Origin: Calditrichia bacterium
GTDB taxonomy: Bacteria > Calditrichota > Calditrichia > RBG-13-44-9 > J075
Assembly (NCBI GenBank): GCA_020635015.1
Contig: JACKAP010000016.1
Location: forward strand, 78,682-142,681
Direction of reading: 5' to 3'
Length of the DNA stretch: 64,000 nt
Position numbers and translations under genes: made by a program. Below are positions 1 to 7,750 of this stretch, piece by piece; within the stretch, counting starts at the first letter, position 1, and every line of letters starts with the position of its first letter. Below the pieces are notes generated by a model. It was not told where the DNA came from. It saw only the letters and a program-made list of their open reading frames with translations, and did no database searches.

Positions 1-1
1 C

Positions 2-877
2 ATGAAAAAAATCCTCCTCACTGGCGCTTCCGGATTTGTAGGGAGCCATTTGATCCGGCTGGCGCCAGCGGATGTGTTGCTATATGCCCAGTGCCGTCAT
101 CATGAGCCGCTGGGAAATCTGCCGGCGGGGCAGATTTTTCAATTCGATCTTCAACAGCCGGATTGGCGGTTGATCCGGGAACTGCACCCGGATGTGGTCA
201 TCCATACGGCCGCCATGCCCAGCATTCTCGCCTGCGAACAGCAGCCGGAACTGGCGGAGCAGGTCAATACGACGGCGACGGTCCAACTCACGGACCTTGC
301 CCGGGAGATCGGCGCCCGGCTGATCTATACCAATACCGACCTGATCTACGACGGCCAACAGGGCAATTATGATGAAACTGCCGCCGCCAACCCCTTGAAT
401 GTTTACGCCCGTACCAAATACCGGGCGGAGCAATATTTGCTGGAACATCACGAAAATGCCGTATCAGTGCGCTGTGCCCTGGTCTACGGCAAGGCATTAC
501 ACCGCACGCCCACCTTCACGGAGCAGATGATCGCCCGACTGCGCCGGGGAGAATCCGTCACCCTGTTTACCGACGAGTATCGCACCCCGCTGCTGGTCGA
601 TGATCTCGCCGCCGCCCTGTGGGAACTGGCCGGGAATGATTACTGCGGACCGCTGAACCTGGGGGGCAGTGAGAAGCTGTCCCGCTATGCGATGGGAGCG
701 GTGATCTGCGAGGTGCTGGGGCTGCCGCATCATCTGCTGGTTGCGAAAAGCACTGCCGAGGTAGATCTTCCTGCTCCGCGTCCTCCCGACTGCTCCCTGG
801 ATACGACCCTTGCCCGCCGGGTGCTGTGCGCCCGCTTGCACGGCTTTACCGAAGGCGTTGCCCGGGTGTTTGGATAG
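2..877 (+). CDS. RmlD-like NAD(P)-dependent sugar-nucleotide reductase/epimerase
   Basis: This 291-residue protein is an extended short-chain dehydrogenase of the RmlD (dTDP-4-dehydrorhamnose reductase) type. The N-terminus carries the Rossmann motif GASGFVG (residues 8-14), and the catalytic Tyr-Lys pair is Y135-x3-K139 in NVYARTK, preceded by the YTNTDLIYDG segment typical of RmlD-like proteins. The start codon is the second base of the window, so upstream control is not visible, but the N-terminus looks complete. There is no rml cluster next to it, so a specific role in dTDP-rhamnose synthesis is not supported; an NDP-sugar or other 4-keto substrate is equally possible. The downstream CoA-transferase follows after about 115 nt. 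Confidence 0.85.
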   Translation: MKKILLTGASGFVGSHLIRLAPADVLLYAQCRHHEPLGNLPAGQIFQFDLQQPDWRLIRELHPDVVIHTAAMPSILACEQQPELAEQVNTTATVQLTDLAREIGARLIYTNTDLIYDGQQGNYDETAAANPLNVYARTKYRAEQYLLEHHENAVSVRCALVYGKALHRTPTFTEQMIARLRRGESVTLFTDEYRTPLLVDDLAAALWELAGNDYCGPLNLGGSEKLSRYAMGAVICEVLGLPHHLLVAKSTAEVDLPAPRPPDCSLDTTLARRVLCARLHGFTEGVARVFG

Positions 878-921
878 ACTGTACTGACGCAGAGCGTCAG
901 CATCCGGGGCGCCACGCAGAG

Positions 922-976
922 CGTGCACCAGCCAGAAATTAAATCCGTGAAAATCCGTGTAATCCGTGGACTATTC
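922..976. repeat. Dispersed repeat with ATCCGTG motifs
   Basis: The gap holds three spaced ATCCGTG words of the family that also appears at 2222-2312, 17650-17760 and 27365-27400. In those other places the same words occur in both orientations. No gene is visible here; the following gene has its own ribosome site (CCGGAG) just after the repeat. Confidence 0.6.
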
Positions 977-993
977 TTTTCCGGAGAACCATA

Positions 994-2220
994 ATGAATC
1001 CGCTCACTAGGTCGCAAGACCGGTCCCTTTTCTCTAATCTAATCGTTCTGGAACTGGCCAGCGTGCTTGCCGGTCCCGCGGTGGGCATGTTTTTCGCCGA
1101 ACTGGGCGCCACGGTGATCAAAGTGGAAAATCCCGCCGGGGGAGGCGATGTTACCCGCAGTTGGAAGCTGCCCGGGGAAGCGGCGGGAAACGACATCTCC
1201 GCTTACTTTGCTTCCGTCAACTGGGGCAAGCGCTCCATTGCCCTGGATCTGACTGTGCCAAAAGGTCGGGTGGTGGTGTTTGATTTGGTGCGCCGGGCCG
1301 ATGTCGTCATCGCCAGTTACAAGCCGGGTGACGACCGCAAGCTGGGCCTGGATTATCCCGCCCTGGCAGAAATCAATCCGCAGCTCATCTACGGGCAGAT
1401 CAGCGGCTACGGGGCGGATGATCCCCGCACCGGATATGATGCCATCCTGCAAGCCGCCTGCGGCTTCACCTATATGAACGGCGAGGCCGGGGGGCAGCCG
1501 GTCAAGATGCCGGTGGCGCTGATCGACCTTCTGGCGGCGCATCAGTTGAAAGAGGCGCTGCTGGTGGGATTGATTCGCCGCCTGACCACCGGTGAGGGCA
1601 GCCATGCCCACATCTCCCTGCTCCAGGCCGGCATCGCCTCCCTGGCCAACCAGGCCACCAACTGGTTGGTGGCGGGGCATGTTCCCGAGCGGCTCGGCTC
1701 GGAGCATCCCAACATCGTTCCCTACGGCAGCATCTACCGCACCGCCGACGGCAAAGAGATCGTGCTCGGGGTCGGGAACGACGCCCAGTTCCGCCGTCTT
1801 TGCCGGGCGCTGGAGCGGCCGGAATTGAGCGATCATCCTGATTACACTATCAACCCGCAGCGGGTCAAAAACCGTTGGCAGCTTCGCGCCGAGCTGGCGG
1901 AGGCGATCGGCACTTTCCCGCGTGACGAGTTGATCCGGGCACTGAATGAGCAGAAAGTGCCGGCGGGCGGTATCCTCAGCATGCCGGAAGTCTTTCAGCA
2001 AGCCGGGGGAGAAGCGTTACTAATGCAGGGGAGAAATGGGGCAGGCAAGGGGATAACCGGTCTGCGTACCCTCGCCTTCCAGAGCAGCGCTTTGACGGGG
2101 AGAATCGACCTTTCGCCTCCGCCTCATCTTGGAGAACACGCCGGGGAGATTTGCGAAACGTATCTCGATTATCCTGCAGCAAAAATCGCCGTGATGCGGA
2201 AGGGGAAGATCATGCTATAA
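994..2220 (+). CDS. Class III CoA-transferase (CaiB/BaiF family)
   Basis: The protein (408 residues) belongs to the class III CoA-transferases, which move CoA between acids through an aspartyl-CoA thioester. It has the family N-terminus LASVLAGPAVGMFFAELGATV (about residues 21-41), the NWGKRSIALDL segment (76-86), GQISGYG (134-140), and the likely catalytic aspartate D178 in PVALIDLLAAH, the place of D169 in formyl-CoA transferase and CaiB. The start is supported by CCGGAG about 8 nt upstream. Length is near the family norm. Neighbours do not reveal the substrate. A phenylacetyl-CoA epoxidase subunit lies at the other end of the window, too far away to link the two. Confidence 0.93.
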   Translation: MNPLTRSQDRSLFSNLIVLELASVLAGPAVGMFFAELGATVIKVENPAGGGDVTRSWKLPGEAAGNDISAYFASVNWGKRSIALDLTVPKGRVVVFDLVRRADVVIASYKPGDDRKLGLDYPALAEINPQLIYGQISGYGADDPRTGYDAILQAACGFTYMNGEAGGQPVKMPVALIDLLAAHQLKEALLVGLIRRLTTGEGSHAHISLLQAGIASLANQATNWLVAGHVPERLGSEHPNIVPYGSIYRTADGKEIVLGVGNDAQFRRLCRALERPELSDHPDYTINPQRVKNRWQLRAELAEAIGTFPRDELIRALNEQKVPAGGILSMPEVFQQAGGEALLMQGRNGAGKGITGLRTLAFQSSALTGRIDLSPPPHLGEHAGEICETYLDYPAAKIAVMRKGKIML

Positions 2221-2221
2221 A

Positions 2222-2312
2222 ACACTATCCACGGATTACACGGATTAACACAGATTGTTCAATCCCTTGATGAAGTTGTCTCTGTGTGAATCCGTGTAAT
2301 CCGTGGGCAAAC
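2222..2312. repeat. Inverted pair of CACGGATTACACGGATT repeats
   Basis: The gap starts with CACGGATTACACGGATT and ends with the reverse-complement version AATCCGTGTAATCCGTGG, so the segment can fold into a long hairpin. It sits between two co-directional genes and may end transcription of the first. The family recurs in at least three other gaps of the window. Confidence 0.7.
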
Positions 2313-2444
2313 AAATGTCGTCAGAGGTTTACGATAGCGCGCGGTTTCCAGATGGGTAGGGAAGTGGAGGAATTAGCGGTAGTAGTTATAGTTGGTTGCA
2401 CCTTTATCGTAAATTCCAATAAATTCATTTCAAAGAGGTTCATT

Positions 2445-4748
2445 ATGAAATTATGGATGACCATTCTGGGAGTCTTGCTGATCTCTGCCACCGCATTGGC
2501 GCAGGATCTGACGCCCAATGTTTTTTATAGCGATGAAAACGGCGAGGTGGTGGAAGGCATCCGCTGCGCCATGGAGCAGGATTATGGCCCCGCCCACCTG
2601 CCCCGTGCGCCGGGAGATATGGCCCAATGGAAGCAGCAGCATGGTTCTGCGCTGGAGAATACGGTGGTGATCCCGGTAGCATACCATATTATCACCAATT
2701 CTTTCGGTCAGGGAATTCCCCAGATGTCGCAGTTGGAGGCGCAGATCGACTCGCTCAATTCCGGCTACGGCGACATCGGCTACCAGTTTTATATGGCCCA
2801 TGTTGATACCACTGCGAATGATACCTGGTATACCGTGGGCTTTCAATCCGCCGCCGAGACCCAGATGAAACAGGCCCTGGCGATCGAACCGGCGCGAACC
2901 TTCAACGTTTATCTCGCCAACCTCGGAGGCGGTTTGCTGGGCTGGGCCTGGTTTCCCTGGAGTTTTCCTCAGGGAGAAGATTACTTCATGCACGGTGCGG
3001 TGATCCTGACCGCCTCCCTTCCCGGAGGCAGCGCTTTTCCGTACAATTTAGGCGGTACATTGGTGCATGAAGCCGGTCACTACCTGGGGCTTTATCACAC
3101 TTTCCAGGGCGGCTGCGTGCCTCCCGGTGATGAAGTGGATGATACCCCTTTCCAGGCTTCCTCGTCTTCCGGCTGCCCGATCGGCCGCGATAGCTGTCCC
3201 ACCCAGCCGGGCCTGGATCCGATCCACAACTATATGGATTACAGCGATGACGCCTGCTATGAGGAATTCACCCCCGGGCAGGGTGACCGGGTCGACTGGG
3301 CGGTGACGAATTACCGGCCAAGCCTGTTAACTGCCGCGTTGATTCCCAGCGCACCAACGGAAGCCTTTGCCTACAGCGATTATACCACGCCCACCTCAAT
3401 GCAGCTAAGCTGGTTGGATCCCCAGACCCTGGTCACCGGCGACACCCTGGGGGCGGATTTCTTCCACGTGATGATCGCGCGCGACGGGGTGTTGATCGAC
3501 TCCGTGAACAGCGGCCTCGAAGCCTACAGCGATACCGGACTGGTCGACGGACAGCTTTATCATTATGCGATTTATGCCCGGGTCGACAGCAACGGCGCCA
3601 GCGGCGATGCGGCGGAAGTATCCTGGATTGCCGGAGGGTCGCCCACCCCTAACGGGACTTCCAGCTTCAGCCTCTCCGGAAACGAAAGCACCATCCGTTT
3701 TATCTGGGAAAGCCCCGCCACCAATATCGACGGCACTCCGATGGATGACTATGCCGGGATTAACATCTACCAGAACGGGGTATTCCTGGAGACCATCGCC
3801 CGCACCGCCGCCGATACCGGAAAGGTGGATACTGCGGACTATACCGTGCCGGTGGCGGGATTTTACGACTGGCATATCACCATTGTCGATAATGAAGATC
3901 CTCCCAACGAGAGCGAGCCGACCCAGCCTTTGGGCACCCCGCTGGCGCTGCCGCTGTTCGATGAATTCGCCGAGCCCGGAGAACCGAATCCGGGCATCTG
4001 GATCAACATCGACACCGATGTGAACGACCGCGCCGACAATCCCCCCAGCGGCGATTATGCCCTCAACCTCAACGGTAAGCCCAATGGGGAGGATATGATC
4101 GACCTCAAGCCTCTCGACCTTTCCGGCATGGAAACTAGCGGGGTGCTGCTGCGCTACCATTACCAACCCCAGGGCAGCGGCAACGCCCCGGAGCCGGACG
4201 ATACCCTGAAGGTGCTGTTCAAGAATGACCTGGGTGAATGGATCCTGGTGAAGTTCTATGAAGGCACTACCCTGCAGCCCTTCCAGGAGGAAATCATCGA
4301 CATCGCCGGGGCGCCGGCCGGGGACGGCAGCTTTTTCCACGGGCAGTTCCAGGTGCGCTTCCGCAGTCGCGGCGGAGCGGGCTTCTTTCCCAATGACGAC
4401 TGGTTTATCGATGATGTGCGTCTCGGTACCGAGGTCGTCGGCATCGAAGATCCGACCGGAGCGGTACCACAGCAGTTTGCGGTCAGCCCTAACTTTCCCA
4501 ACCCGTTTAACCCCGCTACCAGCATCCGCTATCAGCTGCCCCTGACTGCAAAAGTGAGCCTGGTAATCTACAATAACCTCGGCCAGCGGGTGCGCACTTT
4601 GGTGAACGGCACCGTCAGCGCCGGGCAGCATGTGGCGGTGTGGGACGGGCGCAATGAAAACGGGCAGGCGGTGGCCAGCGGCGTGTATATCTATCGCTTT
4701 GAAAGTGATTACTTCAAGAAAGTGCAAAAGATGCTGTTGGTGAAGTAG
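2445..4748 (+). CDS. Secreted M43-type zinc metalloprotease with T9SS-like sorting domain
   Basis: I chose ATG 2445 because it follows AAAGAGG and begins a clean signal peptide (MKLWMTILGVLLISATALAQ); an upstream in-frame extension reads through repeat DNA. The mature protein has the pappalysin-type (M43) zinc motif HEAGHYLGLYH (H208, E209, H212, H218) and a Met-turn NYMDYSDD near residue 264. Two fibronectin III-like stretches follow, then a beta-rich region, then a C-terminal domain with NFPNPFNPATSIRYQL and a final YRFES...KMLLVK strand, the layout of type A sorting domains of the type 9 secretion system. It is likely an extracellular or surface peptidase. The total length is 767 residues. 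Substrate is unknown. Confidence 0.93.
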   Translation: MKLWMTILGVLLISATALAQDLTPNVFYSDENGEVVEGIRCAMEQDYGPAHLPRAPGDMAQWKQQHGSALENTVVIPVAYHIITNSFGQGIPQMSQLEAQIDSLNSGYGDIGYQFYMAHVDTTANDTWYTVGFQSAAETQMKQALAIEPARTFNVYLANLGGGLLGWAWFPWSFPQGEDYFMHGAVILTASLPGGSAFPYNLGGTLVHEAGHYLGLYHTFQGGCVPPGDEVDDTPFQASSSSGCPIGRDSCPTQPGLDPIHNYMDYSDDACYEEFTPGQGDRVDWAVTNYRPSLLTAALIPSAPTEAFAYSDYTTPTSMQLSWLDPQTLVTGDTLGADFFHVMIARDGVLIDSVNSGLEAYSDTGLVDGQLYHYAIYARVDSNGASGDAAEVSWIAGGSPTPNGTSSFSLSGNESTIRFIWESPATNIDGTPMDDYAGINIYQNGVFLETIARTAADTGKVDTADYTVPVAGFYDWHITIVDNEDPPNESEPTQPLGTPLALPLFDEFAEPGEPNPGIWINIDTDVNDRADNPPSGDYALNLNGKPNGEDMIDLKPLDLSGMETSGVLLRYHYQPQGSGNAPEPDDTLKVLFKNDLGEWILVKFYEGTTLQPFQEEIIDIAGAPAGDGSFFHGQFQVRFRSRGGAGFFPNDDWFIDDVRLGTEVVGIEDPTGAVPQQFAVSPNFPNPFNPATSIRYQLPLTAKVSLVIYNNLGQRVRTLVNGTVSAGQHVAVWDGRNENGQAVASGVYIYRFESDYFKKVQKMLLVK

Positions 4749-4749
4749 C

Positions 4750-4788
4750 ATGGTATGGCCCAAACGGCGGGCCATACCATACTACTTT
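4750..4788 (+). terminator. Hairpin terminator after the M43 protease
   Basis: A perfect 12-bp inverted repeat (ATGGTATGGCCC, 4750-4761, and GGGCCATACCAT, 4769-4780) starts one base after the stop codon of the protease and is followed by a moderately T-rich run. The rest of the gap to 5027 holds short CCCCATG tandem repeats (about 4850-4873) and no gene. Confidence 0.65.
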
Positions 4789-5027
4789 TATTCGCTTCGA
4801 TGTAAAAATAGTACTGAGAGGTGGTATGGTGCATGGGGAATGTGTATTTTGCCCCATGCCCCATGCCCCATGCGAAAGTTATCAGATTTACCCACCATAT
4901 TTCACAAGCATGCAATTTAATTCCCCTCACCTATTGGAGATTTGATTAAGATACGGTAAATTCGGCACTTGTGATTGGCGTAATAGTGCGTTGAATTCGA
5001 ATCTGCTAATACCAAAGGAGGCTACTG

Positions 5028-6743
5028 GTGGCAAGTAAACCTGTATCTGACGGCCGGATTATCCGGCGGGGACCTTACCCGGAATTGACCGTGCCGGCAA
5101 TCCTGATCGGCTACCTGCTGGGGGCGGTGATCGCCCTGAGCATCGGTTACGCCAGCCTGATTCTGGGCTTCTCGATCGAAGGATCGGAACTGGCGGCGAT
5201 CCTCGGTTTCGGGATCCTGCGCGGGATTATGCGGCGGAACAGCATTATCGAAAATAACATCAACCAGACCATCGCCAGCGGGGTGAACGGCGCCTCCGCC
5301 GGGATGATGTTTTCGGTGCCGGCGTTATTTATTCTTGGAGAAACAACCTTCAACCCGGTGCTGATGGTTTTCGGCTGTATTGCCGGCGGGGTGCTGGGCA
5401 TCGCCTTTATCATTCCCCTGCGCAAGCAGATGATCGACTTCGAGCGTCTGACCTACCCCGGCGGGGTGGCGGTAGCAGCGATCCTGAAATCGCCCGGCGC
5501 AGGAATGCGCAAAGCGGTTTATATGCTGATCGCCGCCGGGGTCAGCGGGGTGATCCATTTGATTACCCTGAGCACCGGGTATACCGACTGGCCGCTGGGC
5601 GAGTTGATCGGGCTGCCGACGTACATGAACGGCACCTGGTACATCTCCCTGCTGACCCTCGGGGTGGCCTACATTGCCGGGCGGGGCGGGGTGTTCTTTA
5701 TCATCGGCGGGTACGTCTGCTACTGGATTCTGGCCCCGCTGCTGGCGGCTCAGGGGATGATCCCCCTGGATGTTGATCCCAACACCCTGCGAGTGGAACT
5801 GTTCCGCCCGGTGGGTATCGGGATGCTGATCGGCGGTGCGATCGCCGGCATCGTGCTGGCCCTGCCGCTGATCGTCAGTGCGATCAAGAGTATGCAGACC
5901 GCAGCAAAAATGAAGAAAGACCTTTCTGAAGATGAAATGCCGATCAAGCTGCTTTATTTCGCCATCGGCGGTGCGGCGGTGGTCCTGTTTATTATCGCCA
6001 GCATGTCAACGGCGGAACTGGGCATCGGCCGCGGTTTCCTGATGGCGGTGCTGGGCACCCTGTGGATCTGGATGGCCGGGGTGATCCTTTCCGAATGCAT
6101 CGGCCGCACCAACTGGTCGCCGCTGAGTGGAATGACCTTGATCGCCATCACCATCCTGATCTTCATCGCCAGCGGGATCGGCGACAGCGCCGCGATCATC
6201 GCTTCGGTAACAGTCGGCGCCGCCGCCTGCGTGGCCATGGCCCAGGCCACCGACCTGATGCTTGACCTCAAGACCGGTTACCTGGTGGGCGCAACGCCAC
6301 GCAAGCAGCAGATCGGGCAGTTCATGGGCACCTGGCTGGGGCCGATCCTGGTGATGACCCTGATCTACGTGCTGCATGATGCCTACACCATGGGCAGCGA
6401 GAAACTGCCGGCACCGCAAGGCCAGGCTCTGGCCAGCGTGATCCAGGGCATCCTGGGCGGCGATGTGCCGGTGGAAAAATATATTGCCGGCGCCGGGATG
6501 GGCGCCCTGCTCAGCGCCAGCGGGATCGGCGGTCTGGGCATCCTGGTCGGGCTGGGATTCTACCTGCCTTTCAATATCGTGCTCACCTACAGCCTGGGTA
6601 CCCTGGCGCGGGTGCTCATCGACTGGAAAAAGGGCCACCGCTTCAGCGACGATGTGGGCATTCCTGCCGCCGCCGGGCTGATCGTGGGAGAAGCACTGGT
6701 GGGGGTCGGTTATGCGATGTATATGGTGATATCGGCCACCTGA
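5028..6743 (+). CDS. OPT-family oligopeptide or metal-chelate transporter
   Basis: This 571-residue protein is an integral membrane transporter of the OPT (oligopeptide/YSL) family. The family signature is clear early in the protein: RNSIIENNINQTIASG followed by ASAGMMFSVPALFIL (about residues 71-105). Many hydrophobic segments run through the whole length. The start is GTG at 5028, with an excellent AAAGGAGG at 5013-5020. Bacterial OPT members move small peptides or peptide-metal complexes using the proton gradient; the substrate cannot be read from sequence. The next gene, a small membrane protein, is 154 nt downstream across an inverted repeat, so an operon is uncertain. Confidence 0.93.
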   Translation: MASKPVSDGRIIRRGPYPELTVPAILIGYLLGAVIALSIGYASLILGFSIEGSELAAILGFGILRGIMRRNSIIENNINQTIASGVNGASAGMMFSVPALFILGETTFNPVLMVFGCIAGGVLGIAFIIPLRKQMIDFERLTYPGGVAVAAILKSPGAGMRKAVYMLIAAGVSGVIHLITLSTGYTDWPLGELIGLPTYMNGTWYISLLTLGVAYIAGRGGVFFIIGGYVCYWILAPLLAAQGMIPLDVDPNTLRVELFRPVGIGMLIGGAIAGIVLALPLIVSAIKSMQTAAKMKKDLSEDEMPIKLLYFAIGGAAVVLFIIASMSTAELGIGRGFLMAVLGTLWIWMAGVILSECIGRTNWSPLSGMTLIAITILIFIASGIGDSAAIIASVTVGAAACVAMAQATDLMLDLKTGYLVGATPRKQQIGQFMGTWLGPILVMTLIYVLHDAYTMGSEKLPAPQGQALASVIQGILGGDVPVEKYIAGAGMGALLSASGIGGLGILVGLGFYLPFNIVLTYSLGTLARVLIDWKKGHRFSDDVGIPAAAGLIVGEALVGVGYAMYMVISAT

Positions 6744-6786
6744 TCAGGAAGTGATCCATTGTGATAAAACTATTTGCACTTTTCAA

Positions 6787-6857
6787 GCTGCTATTTGCTG
6801 TTGGTCGTTGGCGCTTGGTCAAGACAGGTTTTTGCCAACGCCCAATGTCCAACGGCT
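6787..6857. repeat. Inverted arms with 7-nt period (TTGG/CCAA type)
   Basis: The left arm repeats GTTGG-like words at 7-nt spacing, and the right arm holds the complementary CCAACG and CCAATG words at the same spacing. The two arms can form an imperfect stem. It belongs to the same class as 26553-26660 and 34157-34220. Confidence 0.55.
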
Positions 6858-6897
6858 AAAACCGGATTTTAAACTCTAAAAAACAGGTAACAACATC

Positions 6898-7434
6898 ATG
6901 ACCAAAATCGGATATATCCTAATCGCCGTGGGATTCCTTTACGGGGCTTACCTGACTTCGCTGGATCCCCAACTGGTGCAGTGGGGACGCTTTCTGCCCA
7001 CCTTGTTAATGGGATTTGTGGGGGTGGCGCTGGTGCGCATGGGCACCAAGCAGGAATCCCAGGCGGAGCATAAGATTGCCGAGAATATCGGCGCGATTGA
7101 AAAGAGCATCGCCAATATTGTGGCCAAAACCACGCAGTTGGATGCCGATAAGAATAAGATCCACACTTATGATATGCGTCATAAAGTCGACAAAATGTTG
7201 ATCGACGACCTGAACGCTTTCGTCGATGCCCGGGAGACCATCGGGCATGTCTACGGCCTGCAGGCCTATGCCGACGTGATGAGCCACTACGCTGCCGGGG
7301 AACGCTATCTCAACCGGGTGTGGTCCGCCTCCGCCGACGGCTACATCGATGAAGTCAACGAATACATCGCCAAAGCCGCCGACCAGTTCCGGCAGACGCA
7401 GGATTTGCTTAATAGTTTACATCAGGCGAAATAG
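6898..7434 (+). CDS. Small membrane-anchored protein of unknown function
   Basis: I do not recognise this 178-residue protein. The first 50 residues contain two hydrophobic segments (about 4-20 and 30-48) separated by a short loop. The remaining 120 residues are soluble, charged and predicted mostly helical (for example AENIGAIEKSIANIVAKTTQL, with a heptad-like pattern). A membrane anchor with a cytoplasmic or periplasmic coiled domain is the simplest reading. It follows the OPT transporter in the same direction, but 154 nt and an inverted repeat separate them. A weak AGGTAA lies about 8 nt before the ATG. Confidence 0.75.
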   Translation: MTKIGYILIAVGFLYGAYLTSLDPQLVQWGRFLPTLLMGFVGVALVRMGTKQESQAEHKIAENIGAIEKSIANIVAKTTQLDADKNKIHTYDMRHKVDKMLIDDLNAFVDARETIGHVYGLQAYADVMSHYAAGERYLNRVWSASADGYIDEVNEYIAKAADQFRQTQDLLNSLHQAK

Positions 7435-7439
7435 CTGAA

Positions 7440-7596
7440 TATAAAGGATAAAGGATAAAGGATAAAGGATAAAGGCGAATCGTTTAATAATTTGCTGACA
7501 GCATCCTTTATCCTTCCACCTTTATCCTTTATCCTTCCACCCTTATCCTTTATCCTTCCACCTTTATCCTTCCACCTTTATCCTTTATCCTTTTAG
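7440..7596. repeat. Inverted AAGGATA/TATCCTT heptamer array
   Basis: The left arm carries about five copies of AAGGATA. After a centre of about 40 nt that includes GTTTAATAATTTG, a longer right arm carries TTTATCCTT units with CCACC interruptions. The structure starts within ten bases of the preceding stop codon. It is one of five such arrays in the window (also 15503, 29037, 40946 and 62652). The remaining bases to 7750 hold no gene. Confidence 0.9.
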
Positions 7597-7750
7597 AATC
7601 TGCGTACAATTAAAGCCCCCGATTCCCCTCAAAAAAATATCATTTCCTTCCCCTTCCATCCTGGCTTAACTTAACGGTTCGATAACGGAACATTTCCGAA
7701 TCGAAAATCATATATGCTTCCTGATAGAAAAAACATCGGAGAACGGCGGC

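Noticed and set aside
2286..2444. Upstream extension of the M43 protease
   Set aside because: The extension is encoded by a dispersed repeat and would place the signal peptide inside the protein. ATG 2445 has a good ribosome site.
3405..4775. Long minus-strand open frame opposite the M43 protease gene (456 residues)
   Set aside because: It is antisense to a well-supported gene, shows no family features and is a GC-rich shadow.
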